Assembly (NCBI GenBank): GCA_944323845.1
Contig: CALUUA010000008.1
Coordinates: 22,991 to 86,990 of the forward strand
Direction: 5' to 3'
DNA length: 64,000 bases
Source: an uncultured Bacteroidales bacterium
GTDB lineage: Bacteria > Bacteroidota > Bacteroidia > Bacteroidales > UBA932
Shown here: in pieces, positions 33,759 to 43,698 of the stretch
Position numbering within the stretch: the stretch's first letter is position 1
Layout of the letters: every line of letters starts with the position of its first letter
Notes under the pieces: generated by a model
The model's database searches: none
What the model was told of the DNA's origin: nothing
The model's input: the letters and a program-made list of their open reading frames with translations, nothing else
Made by a program: the position numbers and the translations under genes

Positions 33759-34801
33759 GAAAGTCATTTAACTCCATACTGCCGCTTATCGCCCTTCTGT
33801 CCGTACTTTCAGGTTGCGGTCCGGCAACCAGAACACTTTCCTCCCCGGACAGGACGTCCACAGGAACCGGAGACAGTCCGCAGCTGGATTACATATACAA
33901 GTATTCGCGGATAGCGGTGGAAGAACGCAGGAGAGCCGGGATACCGGCCAGCATTACTCTGGCACAGGGGATGCTGGAATCGGGAAACGGCCTCTCGGAA
34001 CTGGCTGTCAAAGGCCGCAATCATTTCGGAATCAAATGCCATGACTGGACAGGGCAGAAAATCTACTACGATGATGACAGAAAGGGGGAATGCTTCCGTA
34101 AGTACCGGACAGTGGAAGAGTCGTACCGTGACCATTCCGACTTCCTCAGATACAGGGACAGGTACAAGTTCCTTTTCGATTACAACGTTACGGACTATCG
34201 CTCCTGGGCATACGGACTGAAGAAGGCCGGATATGCCACGGATCCTTCTTATCCGCAGAAACTCATCGGCCTGATTGAGAAATACGAACTCGACAGATTC
34301 GACAAGCCTGGCCACAGGACCGGAAAAACCGCGGCCGCATCGGTGGCCGGAAAGCCGTCCGAAGACACGCGGGAGGTGAAAGTGCCGGCTACGCCGACTG
34401 AGCTCGAGACGCCAGAACCTCTGTCGGACAGATCCGGGAAGACAGTGCATCTGTCCCTTACACGCCAGCTTTTCTCCCAGAACGGAGTGCCGTTCGTCTA
34501 TTCCGTGGAAGGGGAGACATACGCCGACATCGCCCGGTATTACGGCCTTTTCCTGAAAGAAATCCTGCGTTACAACGACCTCGACGAGGATTGCCGCCTT
34601 CTTCCGGGAACCGTAGTCTATATCCAGCCGAAAAAGTCGAAAGCCGCACGGCAGGTGGAAAAATATGTGGCTGAAGGAGGCGAGAACATCAGGGACATAG
34701 CGCAGCGTTATGCCGTGAAAATGAAAAGCCTGATGAAGAAAAACGCCATGGAAGAGCCCCGTGATCTCCTTCCGGGCGAAATGCTTTCATTGAGAAAATA
34801 A
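33755..34801 (+). CDS. Lipoprotein peptidoglycan hydrolase: GH73 glucosaminidase with LysM
   Basis: A 348-residue lipoprotein (lipobox LSGC, C21). Residues about 45-185 are a GH73 mannosyl-glycoprotein endo-beta-N-acetylglucosaminidase-like domain: ITLAQGMLESGNGLSELAVKGRNHFGIKC, with E75 the likely catalytic glutamate, then YDDDRKGECFRKY and RSWAYGLKKAGYATDP. Two LysM-like repeats follow (about 245-290, YADIARYYGLFLKEILRYNDL, and 300-347, NIRDIAQRYAVKMKSLMKKN), which bind peptidoglycan. It likely trims glycan strands at the outer membrane inner face. Start overlaps the rnz stop; mltG follows 9 bases later, so two cell-wall enzymes are adjacent. Confidence 0.93.
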   Translation: MRKSFNSILPLIALLSVLSGCGPATRTLSSPDRTSTGTGDSPQLDYIYKYSRIAVEERRRAGIPASITLAQGMLESGNGLSELAVKGRNHFGIKCHDWTGQKIYYDDDRKGECFRKYRTVEESYRDHSDFLRYRDRYKFLFDYNVTDYRSWAYGLKKAGYATDPSYPQKLIGLIEKYELDRFDKPGHRTGKTAAASVAGKPSEDTREVKVPATPTELETPEPLSDRSGKTVHLSLTRQLFSQNGVPFVYSVEGETYADIARYYGLFLKEILRYNDLDEDCRLLPGTVVYIQPKKSKAARQVEKYVAEGGENIRDIAQRYAVKMKSLMKKNAMEEPRDLLPGEMLSLRK

Positions 34802-34810
34802 ACAGGAAGG

Positions 34811-35878
34811 ATGTTTGCAGAAAAGAAGAAAGTCATAGTTGCTGCTGCCGCAGCAATAGGATTGTTCCTGACAGCCGGACTCTGGACCGGAGGACGCTAT
34901 TATTACGACAAGGTCGCTCCTGATTTCGAAAAGGAATACACCATTTACGTCTATCCCGATGCCGACGCGGACAGCGTTATAGACTCGGTCATGGCAGGAG
35001 CTTCGGTCAAAAGGGCAGGAAGCCTGCGCAGAAGCGCCCGTGCGGTAAACCTCGAAGACGGAATCAAGCCCGGAAAATACGTCATCCTGCCGGAGCATTC
35101 CGCAGCCTATGTCGCCAGAATGTTAGTCAACGGCTGGCAGACTCCGCAAAATCTGGTGCTTCCCGGTACAGTGCGCTCGAAAGGCCGTCTGGCAGAGGTG
35201 ATAAGTTCCCGGATGATGGCGGATTCGGCGGAAATTGCCTCGGCTTTGGAAGATTCCCTCTTCCTGTCAGCCTACGGATTCACTCCTGAAACCGTATTCG
35301 CCCTTTTTCTGCCGGATACATATGAATTTTACTGGACAGCGTCCGTCAAGTCCATTTTCGACAGATTCAAAAAGGAATATGACCGTTTCTGGACACCGGA
35401 AAGATGCGCTCTGGCCGATGAAAAGGGACTGACTCCGCTGGAAGTGTCCGTCCTGGCTTCGATAGTCAGCGGCGAGACCCTTCAGGAACAGGAATATCCA
35501 CTGATCGCCGGGGTATATCTGAACAGGCTGGAGCGCGGGATGAAACTACAGGCCGACCCGACCGTATGTTTCTGTTTCGACTACACTCTGGACAGGGTGC
35601 TTAAAAAGCATCTTGAAATAGATTCTCCGTACAATACTTACAAATACAGGGGGCTGCCTCCGGCTCCGATCAATATCCCTCCCAAGGCATGTTTAGACGC
35701 AGTACTGCATCCGGATGAGCACGGATATCTGTATTTCTGCGCCAGCCCTGACTTCGACGGGACGCACAGATTCGCCCGGTCATATTCCGAGCACAGGAAG
35801 AACGCAAGGGAATTCCAGCGTGCATTGACCGCACTTCAGCGTGAGAGGGCAGCGGCGGAAGCCGCAGGAGGGCAGTAG
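34811..35878 (+). CDS. mltG: Endolytic transglycosylase MltG
   Basis: A 355-residue membrane-anchored lytic transglycosylase that cuts nascent glycan strands and sets their length. A single N-terminal membrane helix covers residues 8-27. The YceG domain has the catalytic glutamate E222 in SIVSGET, followed by YLNRLERGMKLQADPTV, the family signature. The C-terminal block (SPYNTYKYRGLPPAPINIP) is typical. It ends two bases before the convergent C_GCAxxG_C_C gene, with no terminator visible between them. Confidence 0.95.
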   Translation: MFAEKKKVIVAAAAAIGLFLTAGLWTGGRYYYDKVAPDFEKEYTIYVYPDADADSVIDSVMAGASVKRAGSLRRSARAVNLEDGIKPGKYVILPEHSAAYVARMLVNGWQTPQNLVLPGTVRSKGRLAEVISSRMMADSAEIASALEDSLFLSAYGFTPETVFALFLPDTYEFYWTASVKSIFDRFKKEYDRFWTPERCALADEKGLTPLEVSVLASIVSGETLQEQEYPLIAGVYLNRLERGMKLQADPTVCFCFDYTLDRVLKKHLEIDSPYNTYKYRGLPPAPINIPPKACLDAVLHPDEHGYLYFCASPDFDGTHRFARSYSEHRKNAREFQRALTALQRERAAAEAAGGQ

Positions 35879-35880
35879 GA

Positions 35881-36408
35881 TCAGCCGAACATGTCTTTCA
35901 GCCGGGAGGCGATGATTCTAGCGGAGCACGCCACTAATTCCGGGCAAGGACGTTTGCGATAATATTCGGCCGTCCTGTCTGAGGGACGGGGAGGTTCCAT
36001 GACAGCCGTATTTCCATTGCCGGAACCCGGTTCCGGCAATTTCCTGTCCAGTCCGAGCAGTTCCCGGCAGACTATGCTTCCGTTCTCTTTCCGGAATACG
36101 CCTGCAAGTTCCTGTACAAGCGTATAATTGGCTGTCCTTTCTTCCATATTTTTCGGCCGTATGGCCGGCGACATGAATCCGGCGGCTATGCACATGGCTG
36201 AAACTGTGCCGCAGACCTCGCGCATTCTGGCCATGCCTCCTCCGAATCCGGATGTCATTGCAGCCAATATTCCATCATCAGCACCCCAGATGTCCCTGAA
36301 TGCGAGAAGCACTGCCTGACAGCAGTTATATCCGTCCAGAAAATTCTGTCTGGCGCGGGCAGCCCTGTCCTCTATGTCGAAATCTTCGGGAAGCGTTATC
36401 CTTTCCAT
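35881..36408 (-). CDS. C_GCAxxG_C_C family probable redox protein
   Basis: A 175-residue protein of the family named for its cysteine pattern. Visible motifs are GYNCCQAVL (C-x-x-A variant), a Gly-rich FGGGMARMREVCGTVSAM and later SIVCRELLGLD. The exact pattern departs slightly: NCCQA in place of GCAxx. A redox role is proposed for the family but not shown. It lies directly after relA on the same strand (start codon one base past the relA stop), so the two are co-transcribed. C-terminal residues DRTAEYYRKRPCPELVACSARIIAS contain the last cysteine pair. Confidence 0.8.
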   Translation of the reverse strand: MERITLPEDFDIEDRAARARQNFLDGYNCCQAVLLAFRDIWGADDGILAAMTSGFGGGMARMREVCGTVSAMCIAAGFMSPAIRPKNMEERTANYTLVQELAGVFRKENGSIVCRELLGLDRKLPEPGSGNGNTAVMEPPRPSDRTAEYYRKRPCPELVACSARIIASRLKDMFG

Positions 36409-36409
36409 C

Positions 36410-38578
36410 TTACAATCTGCTTACTTTAATAATGTTTTTCTTGATCCTCAGCTGGGACATCACCTTGTCGAGTTCCAGATTATTGGGCACCGACAGCTTG
36501 ATCTGGATGTCGTATGTGCCGCTGCGGTCATTGTCGGAGACATTGAAATTCCTGATGGAGGCCTTGAAGGAATTTACCGTGTCGAAAATGTCATTTATCA
36601 CCGATGCTTCATGTGCAGCGGAAATTTTCAGTGTCACCTGAAAGCTGGATGTTCCCTGCGAATCGCTCCATCTGACCTTCTGTATCCTGTACGGGTATTT
36701 CTCCATCAGTCTGGCGGCATTCGTGCAGGATATCCTGTGTATCTTGATGCCGTCCTTGATGGTTACGAAACCGAATACGTCATCGCCGAAAACAGGGTTG
36801 CAGCATTTTGCCATCTTGTAGTCGAGCGACTTGACATTCCGGGCGTCGATGATCAGTATGTCGTCCGATGCCGCAGCCGGTTTCCTCTGAGGCAAGGGCT
36901 TCTCCACTGTCTTTTCCTGCTCTTCAGGTCTGTCGGGAGCCTGCCCGTTCTTCCTGTCGAGGAAACTTTTGATATCGGCTATGTCGACTGTCCCGTCCCC
37001 GACGGCTGCATAAAAGGCGTTCACCGTCTTGTGCTGCGTCTTTTTCATGAGCACAGCCAGATCTTCGTCATCGAGCTCCAGCTTCCAGTTCTTCAGCCTC
37101 CTTTCGAGGAGTTCCTTTCCTTCCGCGGCCTTCTGGAATTCGGCTTCGCTGAGTTTCTGGCGGATTTTCGTCCTCGCCTTGCTGGTCACCACGAAATTCA
37201 GCCAGTCGGGAGAGGGTTTCTGATTCTTTCCGCTCATGATTTCGACCACGTCTCCGGTATGCAGCTTTTCCTTGATAGGTACGGCTTTCCCGTTTACCTT
37301 GCCGCCGGTGCAGCGGATGCCGAGGTTCGAATGTATGTCGAAGGCGAAATCCAGGACTGTGGCTCCTGAGGCCAGTTTTCTGAGCTCTCCTGACGGGGTG
37401 AACACGAAAATTTCCTTTTCGGGAGGTGTCGGCAGGTCGTCTTCGTAGTATCCGGAATCCCCTCCTGATGAAGGATGCTCCAGTATGTGGCGCACAGATA
37501 CAAGCCACTTGTCGAGAGTGGACTCATGCTTGATTCCCTTGTAAGACCAGTGCGAGGCAAGACCGTTTTCAGCGATCTCATCCATCCGGGTCGTCCTGAT
37601 CTGCACTTCGAGATATACATTGTCCCGGTTCTTGACCGTGATATGCAGGGATTCATAACCGTTAGGCTTGGGATTCGATATCCAGTCCCTGAGCCTGTTC
37701 GTGTCCGATTCGTACTCTTCCGTCACTCTGGAGAACACTTTCCAGCACAGGGCATGCTCCTTTTCCCTGTCAGGCTCGCAGTCTATGATGAACCTGATGG
37801 CGAAAACGTCATACACCCCTTCGAACGGGACTTTCTGCTTCTGCATTTTCCTCCATATCGAATATGCCGTCTTCGTCCTGATTTTCAGTTTGTATCTTAT
37901 GCCTTCTTCGGACAATTTGCTTTTCAGGGGCTCGATGAACTGGGTCATGAGCTGCTGCCTGTCCTTTTCCGTGCTTTTCAGCTTGTTCGTTATGGCTCTG
38001 TACTGCTCCGGCTCCGCATATCTGAAATAGATGTCTTCCAGTTCGCTTTTCATATTATACAGGCCGAGCTGGTGGGCCAGAGGGATGTACAACATCAGGG
38101 TCTCGAGTATTTTCCTTTCCCGCGATGCCTTGGGGAATATGTCGAGAGAGCGCATGACTTCCAGCCTGTCCGCCAGTTTCAGGACAGTCACGCGCGGATC
38201 CTTCGAGTAGGAGACGATGAGTTTCTTGTAATTCTCGGCTTCGAGTCTGGTATCTTTCGGCTTGATGGATGAAATTTTGTTCAATCCGTCTACAATGGTC
38301 CAGACATCTTTCCCGAAATCGTTCCGGGCCTTGACAGCCTCTTCCTCTTCAGGATGGAATCTCAGGGCTTCATGAAGGAAAACGGCTGCGATGCATACTG
38401 CAGGCAGTCCTATCTCGCCGGATGCTATCCGGGCGACATTCAGCGGGTGTTCGATGAATGGTCTGCCGTTCCCTCTGGTCTGGCCGTCGAGAGCCTTGGA
38501 AGCGATTTCATACGCTTCCTGTACCAAGGCACGGCCTTTTTCATCGAAATCCGGAAATAATTCGTCTGTCACTTTCAT
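36410..38578 (-). CDS. relA: RelA/SpoT-family (p)ppGpp synthetase with degenerate hydrolase domain
   Basis: A 722-residue long RSH protein making the alarmone (p)ppGpp. Start at 38578 (MKVTDELFPD) is preferred over an upstream in-frame ATG because the -7 element lies between them. Domains: HD hydrolase (about 25-185), synthetase (about 220-370, KIRTKTAYSIWRKMQKQ and KPNGYESLHITV, intact), TGS (about 390-450), helical region, C-terminal ACT. In the HD domain the catalytic His-Asp is H69-E70, the following Glu-Asp is R73-F74, and the LADRLHNM block is LADRLEVM, losing the usual Asn (V141). So hydrolysis is probably lost and the enzyme acts only as synthetase; a bifunctional SpoT would have to exist elsewhere. 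Co-transcribed with the C_GCAxxG_C_C gene. Confidence 0.93.
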   Translation of the reverse strand: MKVTDELFPDFDEKGRALVQEAYEIASKALDGQTRGNGRPFIEHPLNVARIASGEIGLPAVCIAAVFLHEALRFHPEEEEAVKARNDFGKDVWTIVDGLNKISSIKPKDTRLEAENYKKLIVSYSKDPRVTVLKLADRLEVMRSLDIFPKASRERKILETLMLYIPLAHQLGLYNMKSELEDIYFRYAEPEQYRAITNKLKSTEKDRQQLMTQFIEPLKSKLSEEGIRYKLKIRTKTAYSIWRKMQKQKVPFEGVYDVFAIRFIIDCEPDREKEHALCWKVFSRVTEEYESDTNRLRDWISNPKPNGYESLHITVKNRDNVYLEVQIRTTRMDEIAENGLASHWSYKGIKHESTLDKWLVSVRHILEHPSSGGDSGYYEDDLPTPPEKEIFVFTPSGELRKLASGATVLDFAFDIHSNLGIRCTGGKVNGKAVPIKEKLHTGDVVEIMSGKNQKPSPDWLNFVVTSKARTKIRQKLSEAEFQKAAEGKELLERRLKNWKLELDDEDLAVLMKKTQHKTVNAFYAAVGDGTVDIADIKSFLDRKNGQAPDRPEEQEKTVEKPLPQRKPAAASDDILIIDARNVKSLDYKMAKCCNPVFGDDVFGFVTIKDGIKIHRISCTNAARLMEKYPYRIQKVRWSDSQGTSSFQVTLKISAAHEASVINDIFDTVNSFKASIRNFNVSDNDRSGTYDIQIKLSVPNNLELDKVMSQLRIKKNIIKVSRL

Positions 38579-38588
38579 GGTGCTACAG

Positions 38589-38616
38589 TATATATGACAC
38601 GTCAGTGTCAAATATA
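38589..38616 (-). promoter_or_regulatory. relA promoter -7 element inside a 28-bp inverted repeat
   Basis: On the minus strand TATATTTG (38609-38616) matches the -7 consensus and lies 31 bases before the relA start. It forms one end of an inverted repeat: TATATTTGACAC, a TGAC spacer, then GTGTCATATATA, with one mismatch across 12-bp arms. This could be an operator covering the start site or a hairpin at the transcript's 5' end. Confidence 0.55.
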
Positions 38617-38666
38617 CGCAATTTTCAGGATATTTCCGGCAGGGGAGAGCGGCTATTTTTTTTCGG

Positions 38667-40859
38667 CTATTTCTTTCCGGAAGACCAGACTTTCAGATAT
38701 TCCTGAAGCGCCCACATTTCGTCCCTGTATCTGGCGGCTGACGGGAAATCCAGTTCCGCCGCAGCTTTCTGCATGTTTTTCTTCGCTGTCTGTACGGCTT
38801 TCTCCACCTGTTCCCTGCTCATGGACCTGATGACAGGATCCTGAAGTACTGCAGCAAGGTCAGCCTTGATGTATCCGTCGGCATAGGCGGAGTTGCTTTC
38901 CCTTCTGGAGTCATGTCCGAGTCCGACGGAAACATAGCCGCTGCCAAGCTCCGACGGATCCGGGATATAGTGAGGGTCTTCGTAGGAATTGGCCGCGCTG
39001 ACCTTGCCGGATACGGTGTTGGAAAGGCGCGGATTCCGCCGCACGGCGGCATTGTCCCCGCCGGGGACACCTTCGGCCAGAATATTCCGCTTCAGACCTA
39101 TCTGGGTAGGGGTAATTCCGTGCTTCTTGTTATATTCCATCTGCTTGCTGCGCCTTCTGTCGGTCTCGTATATGGTCTCCTGCATGGAGCCTGTGACTGT
39201 GTCGGCGTACATGATCACAAGGCCGTTGACATTCCTCGCCGCACGTCCTGCTGTCTGTGTGAGTGAGCGTCCGGAGCGAAGGAAGCCTTCCTTGTCGGCG
39301 TCGAGGATGGCCACCAGCGATACAGTCGGTATGTCGAGGCCTTCACGCAGCAGATTCACCCCCACGAGCACGTCGAAAAGCCCATTCTTGAAATCCTCTA
39401 TGATTTCGACCCGCTCCAGAGTGTCGACATCCGAATGTATGTAGCGGCATCTGACTCCCATCCGGGTAAAATATTTCTCCAGTTCCTCGGCCATCCGCTT
39501 GGTGAGGGTCGTTACCAGCACGCGTTCATCCTTTTCGGCCCTTTTCCGGATTTCCTCCAGCAGATCATCGACCTGATTTTCCGTCGGGCGGACCTGAATC
39601 GGCGGATCCAGCAGCCCTGTAGGACGGACGACCTGTTCCACCACGAGTCCTCCAGACTTTTCCAGTTCATAGTCGCCCGGAGTCGCGCTTACGTAGACCG
39701 TCTGCCCCGTAATCTCCTCGAATTCCTCGAACTTCAGAGGCCTGTTGTCCGAGGCGGCCGGCAGTCTGAAGCCATACTCGACAAGAACGCTTTTCCGGGA
39801 GTGGTCGCCCCCGTACATCGCCCTGATCTGCGGCAGGGTCACATGGCTTTCGTCGATGAAAGTGATGAAGTCTTTCGGGAAATAGTCTATCAGACAGAAT
39901 GGACGCATCCCTTCTTTCCGCCCGTCGAAATATCTCGAATAGTTTTCTATGCCGGGGCAATATCCCATTTCCTTTATCATTTCCAGATCGTATTCCACCC
40001 TCTGTTTCAGTCTCTTGGCTTCCAGATTCTTGCCTACGCTCTCGAAATACGCGCACTGCCTTGTCAGGTCATCCTGTATCTCGCTTACAGCCTTTATGCT
40101 TCTCTCGCGGGTCGTGACAAAATTGTTCGCAGGATATATCGCGACTTCGTCCAATGCGTCCAGAAATGCCCCGGAGACCGGGTCGATGACAGATATGCTG
40201 TCCACCTCATCCCCGAAAAACTCTATACGGACAGCGTTGTCCCCGTTCCCGAGGCAGATATCGACGGTGTCTCCGCGGACCCGGAACGTGCCTCTCTTGA
40301 AGTCGGCTTCCGTTCTGGAGTACAAGGCATCCACCAGCTGGTACAGAAAGCGTGTCATGCTTCTTGTTTCGCCTTTTTTCACGAATACAGTCTGTGAATG
40401 GAAATCCTCGGGATTTCCGATACCGTACAGGCAGGATACGCTGGATATGACGATGACGTCGCGTCTTCCGGAAAGCAGCGACGACGCTGCGCTGAGCCTC
40501 AGTTTTTCTATTTCGTCGTTGATGCTCAGATCTTTTTCTATGTATGTGTCTGTAGTGGGTATGTAGGCCTCGGGCTGGTAATAGTCATAATATGACACGA
40601 AGTATTCCACCGCATTGTTCGGAAAGAACGACTTGAACTCCCCGTAAAGCTGGGCGGCGAGAGTCTTGTTGTGGCTCAGGATGAGGGCCGGACGCTGCAG
40701 CCTTTCGATCACGTTGGCCATAGTGAATGTCTTGCCGGATCCGGTCACGCCAAGAAGCGTCACCGCATCTATTCCGCCGTTCAGGGCGGAGCAAATTTCC
40801 TTGATTGCCTGAGGCTGGTCGCCTGCAGGCTTGTAATCCGATATTATCTGGAATTTCAT
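38667..40859 (-). CDS. uvrB: Excinuclease ABC subunit B
   Basis: UvrB verifies DNA damage in nucleotide excision repair. The 730-residue protein has Walker A at residues 37-44 (GVTGSGKT), the beta-hairpin region ([14 protein letters not shown]), the DESH Walker B ([19 protein letters not shown]), the helicase motifs ([24 protein letters not shown]) and a C-terminal UVR motif that binds UvrC ([23 protein letters not shown]). Odd: between the helicase end (about residue 605) and the UVR motif there are about 55 extra residues rich in Asn, Ser and Gly. The ROK gene ends 61 bases upstream; no clear promoter is seen. Confidence 0.97.
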   Translation of the reverse strand: MKFQIISDYKPAGDQPQAIKEICSALNGGIDAVTLLGVTGSGKTFTMANVIERLQRPALILSHNKTLAAQLYGEFKSFFPNNAVEYFVSYYDYYQPEAYIPTTDTYIEKDLSINDEIEKLRLSAASSLLSGRRDVIVISSVSCLYGIGNPEDFHSQTVFVKKGETRSMTRFLYQLVDALYSRTEADFKRGTFRVRGDTVDICLGNGDNAVRIEFFGDEVDSISVIDPVSGAFLDALDEVAIYPANNFVTTRERSIKAVSEIQDDLTRQCAYFESVGKNLEAKRLKQRVEYDLEMIKEMGYCPGIENYSRYFDGRKEGMRPFCLIDYFPKDFITFIDESHVTLPQIRAMYGGDHSRKSVLVEYGFRLPAASDNRPLKFEEFEEITGQTVYVSATPGDYELEKSGGLVVEQVVRPTGLLDPPIQVRPTENQVDDLLEEIRKRAEKDERVLVTTLTKRMAEELEKYFTRMGVRCRYIHSDVDTLERVEIIEDFKNGLFDVLVGVNLLREGLDIPTVSLVAILDADKEGFLRSGRSLTQTAGRAARNVNGLVIMYADTVTGSMQETIYETDRRRSKQMEYNKKHGITPTQIGLKRNILAEGVPGGDNAAVRRNPRLSNTVSGKVSAANSYEDPHYIPDPSELGSGYVSVGLGHDSRRESNSAYADGYIKADLAAVLQDPVIRSMSREQVEKAVQTAKKNMQKAAAELDFPSAARYRDEMWALQEYLKVWSSGKK

Positions 40860-40920
40860 TACTTTCGTTTTTTGGTCACTGCGGGCAGACGGATGCGTAC
40901 AAGAAGTCAGTCTGAACGGG

Positions 40921-42123
40921 TCAGAGAAGTCCGAGCAACTTGCTGCGCGACAGCATACATGCTCCGATAGGCCCGGCCTTTTTTCCGAGCTTCGAGAATT
41001 TGATTGTCGTATCCTTGTTGACTATGTTCAGGGAATGCTTGTTTATGGCGCTGCGTATCGGCAGCAGCATGTATTCTTCGGCTACGGACAGTTTTCCGCC
41101 GATGACGACAAGTTCCGGGTTGAAGATGTTTATAAGTCCGGCGATCGCTCTTCCGAGAGTATGGCCGATCTCTTCCACGCATTCGATGGCGAGAGTGTCC
41201 TCCTCATTCAGCGCTTCCAGAATATCGTCAAGGGAAATGCAGTTTCCGTCCTCGAATTTTCCGGAAAGAATGGAAGCCTTTCCGGCTTTGAGCTTTTCCA
41301 TGAAAATCCTGTGGAGTGCGGAACCGGAAGCTCCCGTTTCCAGACAGCCTATCTTTCCGCACTGGCACATCTGCCCGTTGTCCAGAAGAGGGAAGTGGCC
41401 GATTTCTCCTGAAAAACCGGACTTGCCGTATGAAAGTCTCCCGTCAAGTATCATTCCCATGCCGAGCCCCCAGCTGACATTCAGGAACAGCATGTTGTTT
41501 TCATTGTTCGCCACTCCGCAGATATATTCTCCGTATGCCATCGCCCGGGAGTCGTTTTCGATGAATACCGGAGCATCCATCTTGTCTTCAAGAAGCGAGG
41601 TCAGCGGCTTGTCTTCACCGATGAAATATGAAAAACTGTATCCTGTCAGGTGATTTACCCTTCCGGTGAGATTGAATCCGTAAGAGAGGACTTCTCCGCT
41701 GTCTATGCCTGTCTGGCTTATGCAGCGTTTTATTATGTCGCAGAGTCCGGTGGCAGAGGCTTCCGTGCTCTCCAGAGAATACGGTATGTCATCCTGGAAA
41801 TTCATGATCTTCCCCTTGAAGTTCGCTATGGCTATGCTGACATGGTCTTTCTGCACATCGGTCCCTACAAAATACCCTGCAGAAGAATTCAGCCCGAAGA
41901 TGCTCGGCCTCCTTCCTCCCGACGTCCCTGACTTTCCCATATCTTCCAGAAAGCCGGCATCAATAAGCTCTCCCACGAGCTTTGTGATGGTAGGAATACT
42001 GGTATTAAGCTCCTTGCTGAGTTCGGCTATGCTGTAGTCCCCTTCATTTATGCACAATCCGATGATTTTCTTCTTCAGGGAAGAATTTTTGCTGTCGATA
42101 TTGTTTAGAAACGAATTTTTCAT
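40921..42123 (-). CDS. ROK-family (NagC/Mlc/XylR-type) transcriptional repressor
   Basis: A 400-residue sugar-responsive regulator. An N-terminal winged helix-turn-helix ([34 protein letters not shown], about 31-65) precedes the ROK sugar-binding domain: [27 protein letters not shown], and the zinc motif [10 protein letters not shown] in [23 protein letters not shown]. The HTH shows it is a regulator, not a kinase. It lies between uvrB and the sugar-porter gene, divergent from the PUL2 epimerase operon. By family habit it would repress those genes until a sugar binds. It has its own promoter just downstream of the porter stop. Confidence 0.92.
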   Translation of the reverse strand: MKNSFLNNIDSKNSSLKKKIIGLCINEGDYSIAELSKELNTSIPTITKLVGELIDAGFLEDMGKSGTSGGRRPSIFGLNSSAGYFVGTDVQKDHVSIAIANFKGKIMNFQDDIPYSLESTEASATGLCDIIKRCISQTGIDSGEVLSYGFNLTGRVNHLTGYSFSYFIGEDKPLTSLLEDKMDAPVFIENDSRAMAYGEYICGVANNENNMLFLNVSWGLGMGMILDGRLSYGKSGFSGEIGHFPLLDNGQMCQCGKIGCLETGASGSALHRIFMEKLKAGKASILSGKFEDGNCISLDDILEALNEEDTLAIECVEEIGHTLGRAIAGLINIFNPELVVIGGKLSVAEEYMLLPIRSAINKHSLNIVNKDTTIKFSKLGKKAGPIGACMLSRSKLLGLL

Positions 42124-42179
42124 CTGGAGATATTTACAGGAAGTGATATGAAAAGACCGTAATCACCCGTCACACCTTG

Positions 42180-42210
42180 CAAAAATACTTATTTTCCGTT
42201 CTCTTTCCAA
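42180..42210 (-). promoter_or_regulatory. ROK gene promoter
   Basis: On the minus strand TTGG (42207-42210), a 19-base spacer and TATTTTTG (42180-42187) fit the Bacteroidota promoter. The spacer overlaps the end of the porter gene. It gives a leader of about 50 bases. Confidence 0.6.
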
Positions 42211-43595
42211 TAATTTTCAATTTCTTCAAGGGTTTTTCCTGTAGTTTCCGGGACGGCTTTCCACATGATGATCATGTATGGGACGCACATCGCGGCAAAA
42301 AGGAAAAACGTCCCTGCCGGAGTCAGGCTTTCAAGCAGCCATGGAGTGAGCTGGCCTATGAGATATGTACCTATCCAGAGTGCCGTCCCGGCAATGGACA
42401 TGGCTATTCCCCTGACACTGTTAGGATACATTTCGGACAACAGGACAAAGACTACGGCGCTTATGGAGATGGCACAGCAGAATACGTATAAAAGGAAGAA
42501 AGCCAGCAGGAATCCGTTTCCGAGCCCCAATGAATGCCCCTTCAGGAAATATATACCTATCATAAGCAGCGAAAATATCATGCCTGAAACACCCCAATAA
42601 ACGAGCTGTTTGCGGCCGACCTTATCTATGATGAACAGGGCGATGACGGTCGTAAGCATGTTCACGGCACCTACAAGAACTTGTGAAAACAGAGCGTCTT
42701 CTCCACCGAGTCCGGCCTTGCCGAAAATTTCCGGCCCGTAATACAAAACGGCATTCACGCCCATGAACTGACCGAGTATGGCTATGGCACAGCCTATGAT
42801 GACAGCTTTCATGATGCCGGGTGACAACAGCGACTTCCATTCCGAGCGGACTTCCGAAGCTATGGATGATTCCGTGACCCTGAACTGTTCTTCGGCCCCG
42901 GTCTGTGAAGCGTAAATGCAGTTCAATACTTTCATGGCTTCTGCCCCCCGGCCATGGACTATCATCCATCGCGGACTTTCCGGAATGAGAAATATTACGA
43001 AAAAGAAAAGCAGTGCCGGAACTGTCCCTGATCCCAGCATTCCCCGCCAATATTCGTCTACCAGCATAGTAGTCAGGAATCCTGATGAAAATTCCGCGGT
43101 CCGGGACATGTCCAGTATTCTGTAATTTACGAGATATGCCAGAAGAAAACCGACGGTGATGGCCAGCTGATAGCACGAGACCAGCGTTCCCCGCCTTCCT
43201 GCAGATGCCACTTCCGATATGTAGATAGGGGAGACAATGGAAACTATTCCGATTCCGACACCTCCGATTATCCGGAAAACGACGAGCTGGAAGAAATTGC
43301 TGCACAAGGCGCACCCTGCCGCTGATATGCAGAACAGGATGGCTGCCGCCAGCATTGTTCTTTTTCTGCCGGCCTTGTCTGACATGATGCCGGCTACAGA
43401 TACGCCGGCAATCGAGCCGATCAGGGCACATCCGACATACCATCCTTGTTCAAGCGTGTCAAGTCCGAACCGTGTTGTCACGCTCGATATGGTACCGGAA
43501 ATGACTGCGGTATCATATCCGAAGAGGATTCCGCCTATGGCTGCTACGATTGAAAGGAATATTTCGTAGCCTGGTCTTGTGTCATGTCTTGTCAT
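42189..43595 (-). CDS. MFS sugar porter (XylE/GLUT-like)
   Basis: A 468-residue inner-membrane proton-sugar symporter of the major facilitator superfamily, sugar porter branch. Start at 43595 (MTRHDTRPGYEIF) is preferred; an upstream ATG adds six residues. The family signatures are present: GGILFGYDTAVISG in helix 1, GRKRTM after helix 2, the PESPRWMI block before the central loop, and DKVGRKQLVYWG after helix 8. Twelve helices can be counted. It probably imports the monosaccharide or disaccharide released by PUL2 enzymes, to be acted on by the epimerase encoded on the opposite side of the intergenic region. Confidence 0.94.
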   Translation of the reverse strand: MTRHDTRPGYEIFLSIVAAIGGILFGYDTAVISGTISSVTTRFGLDTLEQGWYVGCALIGSIAGVSVAGIMSDKAGRKRTMLAAAILFCISAAGCALCSNFFQLVVFRIIGGVGIGIVSIVSPIYISEVASAGRRGTLVSCYQLAITVGFLLAYLVNYRILDMSRTAEFSSGFLTTMLVDEYWRGMLGSGTVPALLFFFVIFLIPESPRWMIVHGRGAEAMKVLNCIYASQTGAEEQFRVTESSIASEVRSEWKSLLSPGIMKAVIIGCAIAILGQFMGVNAVLYYGPEIFGKAGLGGEDALFSQVLVGAVNMLTTVIALFIIDKVGRKQLVYWGVSGMIFSLLMIGIYFLKGHSLGLGNGFLLAFFLLYVFCCAISISAVVFVLLSEMYPNSVRGIAMSIAGTALWIGTYLIGQLTPWLLESLTPAGTFFLFAAMCVPYMIIMWKAVPETTGKTLEEIENYWKENGK

Positions 43596-43671
43596 AATAT
43601 TAAAGTATAGCATCCACTGCCGGATTGTTAAAGCGATAGCAAAATTGAAAAAATATTTTCAGATAATCAAA

Positions 43672-43684
43672 TTATTTAAAATAA
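43672..43684. promoter_or_regulatory. AT-rich palindrome in PUL2 divergent region
   Basis: TTATTT-A-AAATAA is a perfect 13-bp palindrome 19-31 bases upstream of the second palindrome at 43703-43718. It may be a second repressor half-operator, but in AT-rich DNA it could be chance. Confidence 0.3.
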
Positions 43685-43698
43685 ATTTAATTATATGT

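Noticed and set aside
36374..37369. A 331-codon open frame on the plus strand
   Set aside because: It is the complement of relA and shows no family motif.
39435..40397. A 320-codon open frame on the plus strand
   Set aside because: It is the complement of uvrB, whose protein motifs are unmistakable.
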